Assembly: GCF_025263685.1 (NCBI RefSeq)
Contig: NZ_CP092109.1
Coordinates: 2,109,001-2,173,000, forward strand
Reading direction: 5' to 3'
DNA: 64,000 nt
From: Geoalkalibacter halelectricus
Lineage (GTDB): Bacteria; Desulfobacterota; Desulfuromonadia; Desulfuromonadales; Geoalkalibacteraceae
Shown here in pieces: positions 53,999 through 61,977 of this stretch. The notes below the pieces were generated by a model that searched no databases, was not told where the DNA came from, and worked only from the letters and a program-made list of their open reading frames with translations. Position numbers and translations under genes: made by a program. Each line of letters begins with the position of its first letter. Position 1 is the first letter of the stretch.

Positions 53999-56814
53999 GA
54001 ACTCTAGCTGCTTTCCCACGCTTCTCGGCACTGACCTGGACTGTATTTCTTCTCGGATTCCTGTTGCTGGCGCCGGCCCCCGGCCACGCCGAAGTCGCCC
54101 GCGCCCAGGACCAGCGAACCCAGGACCAAAGAATCCAGGAGCAACGGACTCTTGGCCCCCGGGACATCCTCACCTTGCCCCAACAAAGGGATCCCGCCAG
54201 GGACGCCCTGGGCGTCGACGGTGAGCGCAAGCCCCTGCCCCGCAGTGAGGAGGAGCGCCTCCTGGAGCAGAAAAAGCGCCTCGCGGTTGAGAAGGAGGCT
54301 GAGCCCTCGCCGGTGGAGAGGCAGTTTCGTCAAACCCCGGTTCCCCTCGGCGGCGCCGTCGAGCGGGGCGAGAGCCTGCGGCCCGCGCCCCTCGATCCGG
54401 AAGCCTTGAGCAAGGAAGAGTACCAGGCGCTGCTTTTTCTGGAGTTGGCCACGGCCCCCGACACCCTGCCCCTGCGCGAAAAAGTCCGCCTGTTTCGCGA
54501 GCTTGACGAGCAGCGCCGGCGCGTCTACCTGCAAACTCTGGCGCCCGAGGAGCGGCGCCGCTTTCTGGACGCCACGGGCGAGAGGGAATCGCCCTGGTAT
54601 GTGCAGGACCTGCGCGCGCCCAGTGTGGACCGCGATCTGCGCCAATTCGGCTTTCGCTTCTTCGAAACCGCGGATCCCGCTTTTCTCCCGGATCATCTGG
54701 CGCCCGTCGGGCCCGACTATCCGCTGGGACCCGGCGATATCCTCATCATCCACCTGTGGGGCTCCATCGACGGGCGCTATGAGCTGACCATCGACCGCAG
54801 CGGCGTCATCACCATCCCGCGGGTCGGCACCGTTTCTCTCTGGGGCCAGACCCTGGAGCAAGGTCGCGACAGCATTCGCCAGGCAATCTCCAAGTACTTC
54901 AGCAATTTCGAGATGAACGTCACCCTCGGTGCGCTGCGTTCCATCCAGGTCTTTCTGGTGGGCGAGGTGGAAAATCCCGGCACCTACACGGTCAGTTCCA
55001 TGGCCACCATTCTCAACGCCCTGACCCTGGCCGGCGGCCCGACGCGCAACGGTAGCCTGCGCAACGTGCAGTTGGTGCGGGCTGGAGCGACCGTGGCCGA
55101 GGTCGATTTCTACGCCTTTTTTACCGCCGGCGATCGCAGCCGTGATCTGCGCCTCCAGGCCGGCGACACCATTCACGTGCCCATGGCCGGCGCCCAGGTC
55201 GGCATCGCCGGCGACGTGCGTCGCCCCGCCATCTACGAGCTCAAGGGCGGCGAAACCCTGGGGGACCTGCTGCGCCTGGCCGGCGGTTTCCAGTCCACCG
55301 CCTATCTGCGCAAAGTCCAAGTCGAAAGGGTTCTCGCCCATCAGGCGCGCAAGGTCATCGACCTCGACCTCGGCACCGACCCCGAACAGGCCAGGGCCGG
55401 CATGGAGTTCGCGCTCAGCGACCGCGACATGGTCCAGGTTTATTCCATCGCCCCGGTGAAAAACCGCTACGTCATGCTCAAAGGCTATGTGGCGCGCCCC
55501 GGTCCCTATGAACTCTTCGAGGGGATGCGCCTGAGCGATCTGCTGCTGCGCTTCGACAATCTGCTGCCCTACTATTATCCGGGCTTTGCCGAGGTGCTGC
55601 GGCTGCAGCCGCCTCTCTTTCAGCCGCGCAAGCTCACGGTCGATCTGGCCGCCGCCCTGGCCGGCGACCTTGAAGAAGATCTGCTTCTCCAGGAACACGA
55701 CGAGATCACCCTCTTTTCCCGCGAGGACATGGAGGAGCGTGCCCAGGTGCGCATCTCCGGAGCCGTGCAGAGCCCCGGCCTGTTCCGCTACTTCGACGAG
55801 ATGCGGGTGCGCGATCTGGTCGTCGCCGCGGGCAACGTGCGGCGCGGCACCTATCGGGACGAGGCCGAGATCACCCGATTCGAGCGCGATGCCCGCGGCA
55901 GCCGCACCCGCCAGATCCTGATCAATCTGGAAAAAGCTCTGGCCGGTGATCCCGCCCACAACATCGTGCTGCACCCCGACGATCAGCTCTTCGTGCGCAC
56001 CCTGCCCGACTTCAGCGAGATGGCCACCGTGCGCCTCGAAGGCGAGGTGCGCTTTCCCGGCGAATACACCGTGGGCAAGGGCGAGACCCTTGCTTCGCTG
56101 CTGGCGCGCGCCGGCGGCTTTACCGAGCGCGCCTATCTGCGCGGCGCCATGTTCACCCGCGAGTCGGTGCGACAGCTGCAGCAGGAGCGCCTTGAGCAGT
56201 TGATCCGCGAGCAGGAGCAGGCCGCCTTGCGTGTTTCCTCCGAAATCGCCGGCGGCGCCATGAGCCGCGACGACATCCAATCGGCGCAGGCGCTGCTCGA
56301 TGCGCGCCAGGAGCTGCTGCGCAAGCTGCGCGAGACCCCTGTCACCGGCCGCATGGTGGTGCGGCTTGCGCCCCTGGATGATTTTCGTGGCAGCTCCTAC
56401 GACATCGAACTGTTCGACGGCGATACCCTGAGCGTGCCGACCAACCCGCGCACCGTCATGGTGTTGGGCCAGGTCTACAATCCCATCACCATCACCTTCA
56501 GCCCGGGTAAAACCGTCTCCCACTACCTCAACCAGGTGGGCGGCACCCGCGAGGACGCCAATACCAGGGAGATGTTCATCGTGCGCGCCGACGGCACGGT
56601 CCTCAGCCAAAATCAGGCGGGCGCCGGGGTCAGTTGGGATCGCGAGAATTTCCGCTGGGTGTTCGGCGGCTTCAACAACACCGTCATGTATCCCGGCGAC
56701 ACCCTGCTGGTGCCCGAGAAGTTCCGTCGCATTCACCTGATGCGCGAGATCAAGGATCTTACGCAGATCTTCTACCAGATCGCCCTGGGTGCTGCGGCGG
56801 TGGCGTCGTTTTAG
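53995..56814 (+). CDS. SLBB-domain polysaccharide export protein (Wza-like)
   Basis: A 939-residue exported protein, far longer than Wza (about 380). After a signal peptide (residues 1-31) comes a Gln/Arg/Glu-rich region to about residue 230, then a poly-export domain (DYPLGPGDILIIHLWG, VTIPRVGTVSLWG) and a series of SLBB-like repeats: GEVENPGTYTVSSMATILNALTLAGG, GDVRRPAIYELKGGETLGDLLRLAGG, GYVARPGPYELFEGMRLSDLL, GAVQSPGLFRYFDEMRVRDLVVAAGN, GEVRFPGEYTVGKGETLASLLARAGG, and a final GQVYNPITITFSPGKTVSHYLNQVGG. It would form the periplasmic and outer-membrane export channel. A coiled coil near residue 730 (QQERLEQLIREQEQ) lies between the last repeats. Confidence 0.92.
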   Translation: MRTLAAFPRFSALTWTVFLLGFLLLAPAPGHAEVARAQDQRTQDQRIQEQRTLGPRDILTLPQQRDPARDALGVDGERKPLPRSEEERLLEQKKRLAVEKEAEPSPVERQFRQTPVPLGGAVERGESLRPAPLDPEALSKEEYQALLFLELATAPDTLPLREKVRLFRELDEQRRRVYLQTLAPEERRRFLDATGERESPWYVQDLRAPSVDRDLRQFGFRFFETADPAFLPDHLAPVGPDYPLGPGDILIIHLWGSIDGRYELTIDRSGVITIPRVGTVSLWGQTLEQGRDSIRQAISKYFSNFEMNVTLGALRSIQVFLVGEVENPGTYTVSSMATILNALTLAGGPTRNGSLRNVQLVRAGATVAEVDFYAFFTAGDRSRDLRLQAGDTIHVPMAGAQVGIAGDVRRPAIYELKGGETLGDLLRLAGGFQSTAYLRKVQVERVLAHQARKVIDLDLGTDPEQARAGMEFALSDRDMVQVYSIAPVKNRYVMLKGYVARPGPYELFEGMRLSDLLLRFDNLLPYYYPGFAEVLRLQPPLFQPRKLTVDLAAALAGDLEEDLLLQEHDEITLFSREDMEERAQVRISGAVQSPGLFRYFDEMRVRDLVVAAGNVRRGTYRDEAEITRFERDARGSRTRQILINLEKALAGDPAHNIVLHPDDQLFVRTLPDFSEMATVRLEGEVRFPGEYTVGKGETLASLLARAGGFTERAYLRGAMFTRESVRQLQQERLEQLIREQEQAALRVSSEIAGGAMSRDDIQSAQALLDARQELLRKLRETPVTGRMVVRLAPLDDFRGSSYDIELFDGDTLSVPTNPRTVMVLGQVYNPITITFSPGKTVSHYLNQVGGTREDANTREMFIVRADGTVLSQNQAGAGVSWDRENFRWVFGGFNNTVMYPGDTLLVPEKFRRIHLMREIKDLTQIFYQIALGAAAVASF

Positions 56815-56874
56815 TGGCCGGGACGAGGGACGCGGAATGCGGGATGCGAAAAGCTTTATTCATGGAGAGGACTT

Positions 56875-57225
56875 TTGCGATTCGAGGATTTGGAGGTTTG
56901 GAAGCGCTCCGCGCGCTTGAGTGCTGATATTTATAAAGAGTTGGGGGAGTTAAAAGATTACGGTTTTAAAGACCAGATCACCCGATCCGGCTTGTCGGTT
57001 CCCTCAAATATTGCGGAAGGTTTGGAGCGGGTATCCCGCGCTGAGTGTGTCAAATTCCTTCTGTATTCAAAAGGTTCATGCGGCGAGTTGCGAACCCAGA
57101 TTTATATCGGCATGGATATCGCCTATATCGATAAAGAGCTCGGCAAGAAATGGATTCGTGAAACTGAGGCCATATCGTCAATGCTCGGTGGCTTGATTCG
57201 GGCGAAAAAGAACAGAAACCCGTGA
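56875..57225 (+). CDS. Four-helix-bundle protein (S23 / 23S rRNA intervening-sequence protein type)
   Basis: A 116-residue protein beginning at TTG with GGAGAGG just upstream. It matches the S23 family: FEDLEVWKRSARLSADIYK, KDQITRSGLSVPSNIAEGLER, a central helix and a C-terminal SSMLGGLIRAKK. Such genes are found inside 23S rRNA intervening sequences and also as stand-alone copies near exopolysaccharide genes. Here it sits between the SLBB protein and Wzz genes. Its GC content is lower than that of its neighbours. The function is unknown. Confidence 0.85.
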   Translation: MRFEDLEVWKRSARLSADIYKELGELKDYGFKDQITRSGLSVPSNIAEGLERVSRAECVKFLLYSKGSCGELRTQIYIGMDIAYIDKELGKKWIRETEAISSMLGGLIRAKKNRNP

Positions 57226-57312
57226 CGCGGAACGAGGACAGGGTGCGCAGGGCTCAAGGTTTTTGCTCTTCGCATCCCGCGTCCCGCAAACCGCGTCCCT
57301 CACGAGAACATC

Positions 57313-58530
57313 ATGAGCGAAGAACAGAAATACAAAGATAGCGAACCGGTGCGCACCGAGGCGGACGACGAAATCAACCTCCTCGACCTGCTCCTCGTCC
57401 TGGTCAAAAACAAGTGGCTGATCATCGGCACCTGTGTCGCCACCTTTGTGCTGGCCTGCATCTACACCCTGACCCTGCCCAACATTTTCACCGCCAGCGC
57501 CCGACTGCTCCCTCCCCAGCAGGAAAAAGGCGGGTTGAGCGGCATGCTCTCGGGGATGGGCGGGCTCGCCGCTCTGGCCGGCGTCTCGCCGGGGGGCAGT
57601 TCCGCCGATTTTTATGTGGGGCTGGTCAAGAGCCGCACCATCTCCGATGCCATCATCGAGCGCTTTGATCTGATGAACCGCTTTGAATGGGATTCGCGCA
57701 ACGGCGCCTATCAGGCCCTGGGCAACAAGGTCAATGCCTCTGCCGACAGGGTGACCGGCTTTATCACCATCAGCGTCGACGATCAGGATCCCGAGTTTGC
57801 CGCGGCCTTGGCCAACGCCTACGTCGAGGAGCTGCAAAAGCTCAACGTGCGCATCAATCTCAGCACCGCCGGTCGCGAGCGGGTTTTTCTCGAAGAGCGC
57901 CTCGCCCTGGTCGCCCGCGATCTCGAGCAGGCCGAGGAGAATCTCAAGCGCTTTCAGCAGGAGCACAAGACCATTCGCCTCGACGACCAGGCCAGGGGGC
58001 TGATCGAGGCAGCAGCGCGTCTCAAGGGCGAATTGGCCAGCAAGGAGGTCGAACTCGGGGTGCTGTTGTCCTATCAAACCGAGCAGAACCCCGAAGTGCG
58101 CGCCCTGCGCGAGAGCATCGCGCAGATCCGTGAGCAGATCCGCCGCCTCGAGCAGTTGCCCGGCGGGCAGCACGTGCAGGAGGATATTTTCTTAGTCATC
58201 TCCGAAGTGCCCGAACTCGGCCTGCAGTTCGCCCGCCTCATGCGCGAATACAAGGTCCAGGAGACCCTGTTCGAGCTCATCAGCAAACAGTACGAGGTGG
58301 CCAAGATCAGCGAAGCCAAGAACACCTCCACCCTTCAGGTGCTCGATGAGGCCTTCGTCCCCGATCGCAAGAGCAAGCCCAAGCGCGCCCTGATGGTATT
58401 GGTCGCCACCTTCGCCGCCGGGTTCCTCGCGGTGCTGGCCGCCTTTATCCGCGAATTCGGCCGCAACCTCCAGGGCGAAGATCGCCAGCGCTGGGAGCAG
58501 ATCAAGGCCAGTCTGCGTTTGCGGGGTTAG
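57313..58530 (+). CDS. Wzz-family polysaccharide chain-length / co-polymerase protein
   Basis: A 405-residue inner-membrane protein. TM1 at residues 35-57 follows NLLDLLLVLVKNKWLI, the periplasmic domain contains a long coiled coil (about 190-300; RVFLEERLALVARDLEQAEENLKRF), and TM2 at about 355-380 is preceded by the Pro-rich ADEAFVPDRKSKPKRAL. There is no C-terminal tyrosine-kinase domain. It controls the length of a polymer made elsewhere; no glycosyltransferase or Wzx/Wzy gene is in this window. Confidence 0.9.
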   Translation: MSEEQKYKDSEPVRTEADDEINLLDLLLVLVKNKWLIIGTCVATFVLACIYTLTLPNIFTASARLLPPQQEKGGLSGMLSGMGGLAALAGVSPGGSSADFYVGLVKSRTISDAIIERFDLMNRFEWDSRNGAYQALGNKVNASADRVTGFITISVDDQDPEFAAALANAYVEELQKLNVRINLSTAGRERVFLEERLALVARDLEQAEENLKRFQQEHKTIRLDDQARGLIEAAARLKGELASKEVELGVLLSYQTEQNPEVRALRESIAQIREQIRRLEQLPGGQHVQEDIFLVISEVPELGLQFARLMREYKVQETLFELISKQYEVAKISEAKNTSTLQVLDEAFVPDRKSKPKRALMVLVATFAAGFLAVLAAFIREFGRNLQGEDRQRWEQIKASLRLRG

Positions 58531-58913
58531 CTCCGAGTCAGCCGGGATCGGCACGGGTATAATTGGGGAAAGATTGTTTTTCTGGATTATCATCCTGTCG
58601 ATCCTGTGTATCCCTGTTTTCATAAGAGCTTTTTTTCGAACGCAGATCAGGGCGGAAAAGGGCGGATAAAGGCAGAAGATTTGAAGTTTTGTTATCGGTT
58701 TTATCCTGTTCATCCTGTCCATCCCTGTTGATTTTGGTGGTCGAATTGGGCTCTTAAGTGGGGAAATGAGGGTGGTTTCGGGTTGGATGTGTTGCAAAAA
58801 CGGCTTGTTGGCTTGGTCCGACCCCGGCGACCGCCAATTGGTCCGACCCCGGTGACCACCATTTGACTCCCGAACCCAACGTTCCGCGTTCCTGTTACCG
58901 GAAGAGGAAATCA
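58531..58913. other. 383-bp intergenic region of degraded repeats
   Basis: No gene is supported. It contains two versions of a dispersed ATCCTG(T)xATCCTG-type repeat (58,596-58,622 and 58,706-58,737), a GAACGCAGAT repeat fragment at 58,639, and the IS-end-like direct repeats at 58,813-58,861. The HEPN gene starts at 58,914. Confidence 0.65.
58813..58861. repeat. Two 24-bp direct repeats, IS-end-like
   Basis: Two tandem units TTGGTCCGACCCCGG then YGACCRCCA, 25 bp apart (58,813 and 58,838), differ at two positions. Short repeated units of this kind are common at insertion-sequence ends. No transposase gene is present, so this would be a remnant. The family is not identified. Confidence 0.5.
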
Positions 58914-59339
58914 ATGGCTGAAGATTCTCGCTGGGTACAGAGATTCAATCATTTCAAAAAAGCCTACGCTCAATTACAGGAGGCGCTTGAACTTCTCGCA
59001 GCGCGTGAATTGAGCAATATAGAAAAACAAGGGGCTATTCAGGCTTTTGAGTTTACCTACGAGTTGGCCTGGAATGTTCTGCGAGATTATTTGCTCTGGC
59101 AAGGGGCTGAAGTCATTTCAGGTTCACGTGACGCAATTCGTGAGGGCTTCAAGCGTGAATTGATTTCCGACGGACATGGGTGGATGGCCATGCTGCAGGA
59201 TCGAAATCGAACCGTTCATACCTATAATGAGGAGACGGCCAACGAAATCCTACGGAACCTGGAAAACCGTTATAGCCGGTTGTTTGCCGAATTCTACCAG
59301 TCGTTCCAGCAAAAAGCATCGGACCAGGGGCTTGGCTAA
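58914..59339 (+). CDS. HEPN-domain toxin candidate (nucleotidyltransferase substrate-binding, HI0074 family)
   Basis: A 141-residue helical protein with the HEPN RNase-type motif R-x4-H at residues 97-102 (DRNRTVHTY) and the HI0074 pattern (AIQAFEFTYELAWNVLRDYL, GSRDAIREGFKRELI). GAGGAAA precedes the ATG at 58,914. It ends where the MNT gene begins, the typical HEPN/MNT toxin-antitoxin order. In studied pairs the HEPN protein is a ribonuclease or tRNA-directed toxin, silenced by AMP transfer from the MNT partner; activity here is inferred. GC is visibly lower than in the core genome. Confidence 0.9.
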   Translation: MAEDSRWVQRFNHFKKAYAQLQEALELLAARELSNIEKQGAIQAFEFTYELAWNVLRDYLLWQGAEVISGSRDAIREGFKRELISDGHGWMAMLQDRNRTVHTYNEETANEILRNLENRYSRLFAEFYQSFQQKASDQGLG

Positions 59340-59657
59340 ATGAATAAAGCCTTTGGCCTGCCCGCTCAGGACAGACAAAAAATTATTTCAGTTTTTCAGA
59401 AATTTCCAGAGGTCGAACGGGTCGTTATTTATGGCTCACGCGCCAAAGGCAATTATCGCCCGGCCTCTGACATCGACCTGACCATTATGAGCAGGGTGGA
59501 CTGGCAGACGTTTTTAGCGATAGAAAACGCATTGGATGACGTGCTGCTACCTTATAAGATTGATCTTTCGATTTACGACCAGATCGACAATCCTGACTTG
59601 ATTGATCATATTCAGAGGGTTGGTGCTGTTTTTTACGAAAAGGAATCCGGAAAATAA
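59340..59657 (+). CDS. MNT-type minimal nucleotidyltransferase antitoxin candidate
   Basis: A 105-residue protein with the nucleotidyltransferase core VVIYGSRAKGNYRPASDIDL (Gly 32-Ser 33-Arg 34, Asp 44 and Asp 46) and no other domain. Its start follows the HEPN stop with no gap. The pair would be a toxin-antitoxin module in which this protein nucleotidylates and neutralises the HEPN toxin. Confidence 0.9.
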   Translation: MNKAFGLPAQDRQKIISVFQKFPEVERVVIYGSRAKGNYRPASDIDLTIMSRVDWQTFLAIENALDDVLLPYKIDLSIYDQIDNPDLIDHIQRVGAVFYEKESGK

Positions 59658-60182
59658 ATTCGTCCCCCTTTTATTGAAGGGGTTCAAGATCTTTAAGGTC
59701 ATTTTTTTGAACGCAGATAAAGGTGGATTCACGCAGATGAAAACATTAAATTAAAACCACGAAGCTTTATCCGGGTAAACATTGCGAATTTATCGGTTTT
59801 ATGCTTTTGATCCTATCTGCGTTCACAAAAAGTTTTCCTCTGCGTTTTTTTGGTCTTGAGCGAGCACAGCGAACGGGCGTGAGGCAGGTTTTAAGGTTCG
59901 ATTTGCGCGCAAAGCCGCCAAGGCGCAAAGAGAGGCATGGACCGAATGCGGGCAAGGTTGGATGAAGGGCTTGTCAACAATAAAGATTTGCCCCCCCAAA
60001 AAAAACAGATAAGAGCGGATAAAAGCGGATAAAATCTGGAAGAGCTAGGGGAAGAGCAAGTTTTTTGGTTTTAACTACAAGAGCAGGATTTGCCTTTAAG
60101 TGTGCCTGGAAGGGCTGCAACAGTGCACGCCCTTCCAGATGCTTACTGTGACTGATTTGCTGGAAACGATTCCGGCCCCACT
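59658..60182. other. 525-bp intergenic region with repeat debris and a strong hairpin
   Basis: No gene is supported. It contains dispersed GCAGAT and GCGGATAAAA repeat fragments (59,711-59,745 and 60,004-60,040), an AAAGCCGCCAAGGCGCAAAG unit near 59,912 and a 33-bp hairpin at 60,106-60,138. No promoter is clear. Confidence 0.6.
60106..60138. repeat. Strong stem-loop
   Basis: CTGGAAGGGC and GCCCTTCCAG pair perfectly; inside them TGCA-acag-TGCA extends the stem to 14 bp with one bulged C. There is no T-tract, so a simple terminator is unlikely. It lies 76 bp from the palindromic element end at 60,214. Confidence 0.65.
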
Positions 60183-60233
60183 TCACATTACTGGCAGCTT
60201 CACATTACACAACTTATGTAGAGCTCCACATAA
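60181..60233. mobile_element. Possible terminus of a recombinase-mobilised element
   Basis: A near-perfect 20-bp palindrome, TTATGTAGAGCTCCACATAA (60,214-60,233, 18 of 20 positions), is followed by two direct repeats CTTCACATTA spaced 17 bp (60,181 and 60,198). The RadC-like reading frame loses its family similarity at the base where the palindrome begins. This layout recalls the ends of tyrosine-recombinase elements such as RIT elements; that identification is an inference and no recombinase gene is in the window. Confidence 0.4.
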
Positions 60234-60584
60234 ATTGTGAACCAGCACCACCGCCGCCGCCGAGGAAAGCAAGCAGGATTTGAACACCTCCCGGGGGTGA
60301 ACGATGGCAGCCGATAGGCTGCCGACGCTGATCAGGTCAAGGCACAAGAGGCGGTTCTTGCTGTCGAGATGGGCGGACCAGAAGTTTTCGCGGGTTTCGT
60401 GTTGGAGGAAGGAGAAAAGTTTGGCGACCTGGTCCGACGTGGTCAGGCTGCGATGGCCGTGCAGGTACTCGCCCATCTCCTCGCTGAGCTGTAGGGTTTC
60501 GTAGACCGGACGGATCACCTTGAGGCGGATGGTGCTGCCCTTGGTGCGCCTGCCCTGCGGCCGGAAAGGCGTCTCTGGGTTCAT
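60183..60584 (-). pseudogene. RadC-like JAB-domain protein, 3'-truncated
   Basis: A 133-residue frame that follows the RadC/DUF2466 pattern for its first 117 residues (NFWSAHLDSKNRLL, VGSLSAAIVHPREVF with Glu 99, SAAAVVLVHN). The expected continuation HPSGDP with the metal-binding His, Ser and Asp is missing; after His 116-Asn 117 the sequence changes to unrelated residues that run into the palindrome at 60,233 and stop. The protein is therefore almost certainly inactive as a JAB metalloprotein. Transcription order puts it last in a coupled trio with DUF1232 and an unknown gene. Confidence 0.85.
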
Positions 60585-60931
60585 GCGGTGGCCTCCTTGG
60601 CAGTCCGGCTCCGGAAACGCTCCGGCATCAACTGGTCGGCACGCTGGCGCAAAGCGGGCGTCACAAACACATGAATCTCGACCAGCAACAGGGTCATGGC
60701 GGCCAAGTCATCGAGATAGCCGCCGGGCAGATAGTCCGGCACGGCATCAAGGGGCCACAGAAAGTAGAGCAGGCAGATGGTTACGCAGCCGCGCACCCAC
60801 AGCGGGGCCTGGGCGTCAGTGAGCACCAGATACAACAGCAGGGCCTTTCTCACGACTTCGCTGCCAGCAGCCTTGGGAATGCGGCCGATTTTTCGCCAGA
60901 AGTCCTCGACGTTGAGGGAGCCAGTGCTCAC
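60581..60931 (-). CDS. DUF1232 (YkvA-like) membrane protein
   Basis: A 116-residue protein with the DUF1232 core: a helix with LLYLVLTDAQAPLWVRGCVTICLLYFLWPLDAVPDYLPGGYLDDLAAM, where the P-D-x-x-P-D turn between two hydrophobic helices is diagnostic. It overlaps both neighbours by 4 bp. The function of the family is unknown; it is often seen on accessory elements. Confidence 0.85.
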   Translation of the reverse strand: MSTGSLNVEDFWRKIGRIPKAAGSEVVRKALLLYLVLTDAQAPLWVRGCVTICLLYFLWPLDAVPDYLPGGYLDDLAAMTLLLVEIHVFVTPALRQRADQLMPERFRSRTAKEATA

Positions 60932-61302
60932 GGCGCACCTCCCGCTTCATTGAGTTCGGCGACGAGCTTGGCGCGAAAGTCGGCATCCAGCCATTCTTCG
61001 TCGGGAATGATGAGGGTGACGCCGTCCTCGTTGTTGAACAGGCAGCAGCTCAGAAAGCAGCGGGTGGCGCTGTCGTAGATGACACCCTCAAGCAGCGCCT
61101 GCGACCAGGGGCGACCCAGAAGCTCATGGCCGTGGGCGTCGGTGGTACTGGGATCGATGAGGACCACAAAGCTGCCATCTTCGGGATCGTAGTCCTCGCC
61201 GTAGATGTCCAGCAGGGTGCGCACCGCCTGGGTAACGGCGCGGTGCAGGTTGGGGGGAAGGTGGGCGTTTTCGATGTCGGTCAGGGAACGAAACGTTTGC
61301 AT
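60928..61302 (-). CDS. Hypothetical protein of an accessory cassette
   Basis: A 124-residue acidic protein, soluble, with no recognised motif (DIYGEDYDPEDGSFVVLID, LLGRPWSQALLEGVIYD, CLFNNEDGVTLIIPDEEWL). The ATG at 61,302 is decided by AAGGAGG four bases upstream. It leads a coupled run with DUF1232 and the truncated RadC-like gene, a combination typical of integrated elements. No function can be given. Confidence 0.65.
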   Translation of the reverse strand: MQTFRSLTDIENAHLPPNLHRAVTQAVRTLLDIYGEDYDPEDGSFVVLIDPSTTDAHGHELLGRPWSQALLEGVIYDSATRCFLSCCLFNNEDGVTLIIPDEEWLDADFRAKLVAELNEAGGAP

Positions 61303-61380
61303 AATGCCTCCTTGGACGGGGTGATGGATATTGACCAAGGACGTAATATGTGTGCGTTTATTGGATAAATACGGGCAAAG

Positions 61381-61410
61381 AAAAAGCCCCGAGCTTTAGG
61401 CTCGGGGCGG
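61381..61410 (-). terminator. Intrinsic terminator of the two-gene operon 61,504-62,913
   Basis: Minus-strand stem GCCCCGAGC / GCTCGGGGC with a short loop, then TTTTTCTTTG. It lies 94 bp after the last stop of the operon and separates it from the cassette at 60,183-61,302. Confidence 0.88.
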
Positions 61411-61503
61411 ATTCGTGTTGTATTTTGTGCTGATTGTTCAATCTGCTGCAAAGGGTCGAATGGCCCCCTTAATTTTCTCACACTGAAAATTCAGAGCAGA
61501 AAT

Positions 61504-61974
61504 CTATCGAGGCATTTTTGATTTCGTAATTTCATCATGCTTAGCGAGTTGAATCTTCATCAGTGTTGAGGGCAGTCCCAAAGAAAGCATAAACGCCGTG
61601 ATAGCTGTGCCCAGATAAACCCGTTCCATCCAGATTGCCAATTCGGGCAACACTTTCCCGACAAGACTTGCGGCCAGCACTAGTCCCAGAGTAACAAGGT
61701 AAAGAATGAACATCCACTTTTGGCGAACGAGTTGGTTGAAGATTTTTTCTCTGCCTTTTTCGTTGGCCCTCCAACTACGCCCGTAAAATGCGCTTGGGTC
61801 ACCCATCATCGTCATGATTGCGACAAGGAATCCGGCAAGAATCGAAAAAACAGTGACAATAACGTTGATAGCCATGTCATTGCCATGAATCAACGGCTGG
61901 CCCAAAATTGCACCAAGAACTCCAGCAAGAACCGAAAATCCAAAAAAAACAAGGCGCGTCCAGGAGATAGTCAT
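61504..61974 (-). CDS. Four-helix membrane protein of a candidate defence pair
   Basis: A 156-residue membrane protein with four predicted helices (residues 7-25, 34-57, 88-107, 116-136) and a charged cytoplasmic loop (WRANEKGREKIFNQLVRQK) between helices 2 and 3. No known domain is recognised. The architecture resembles KwaA, the membrane component of the Kiwa anti-phage system, but so would other small four-helix proteins; residue-level similarity could not be established. The gene follows the 311-residue gene after 3 bp and is translationally coupled. GC is low compared with the core genome, and a strong terminator follows. Confidence 0.7.
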   Translation of the reverse strand: MTISWTRLVFFGFSVLAGVLGAILGQPLIHGNDMAINVIVTVFSILAGFLVAIMTMMGDPSAFYGRSWRANEKGREKIFNQLVRQKWMFILYLVTLGLVLAASLVGKVLPELAIWMERVYLGTAITAFMLSLGLPSTLMKIQLAKHDEITKSKMPR

Positions 61975-61977
61975 ACG

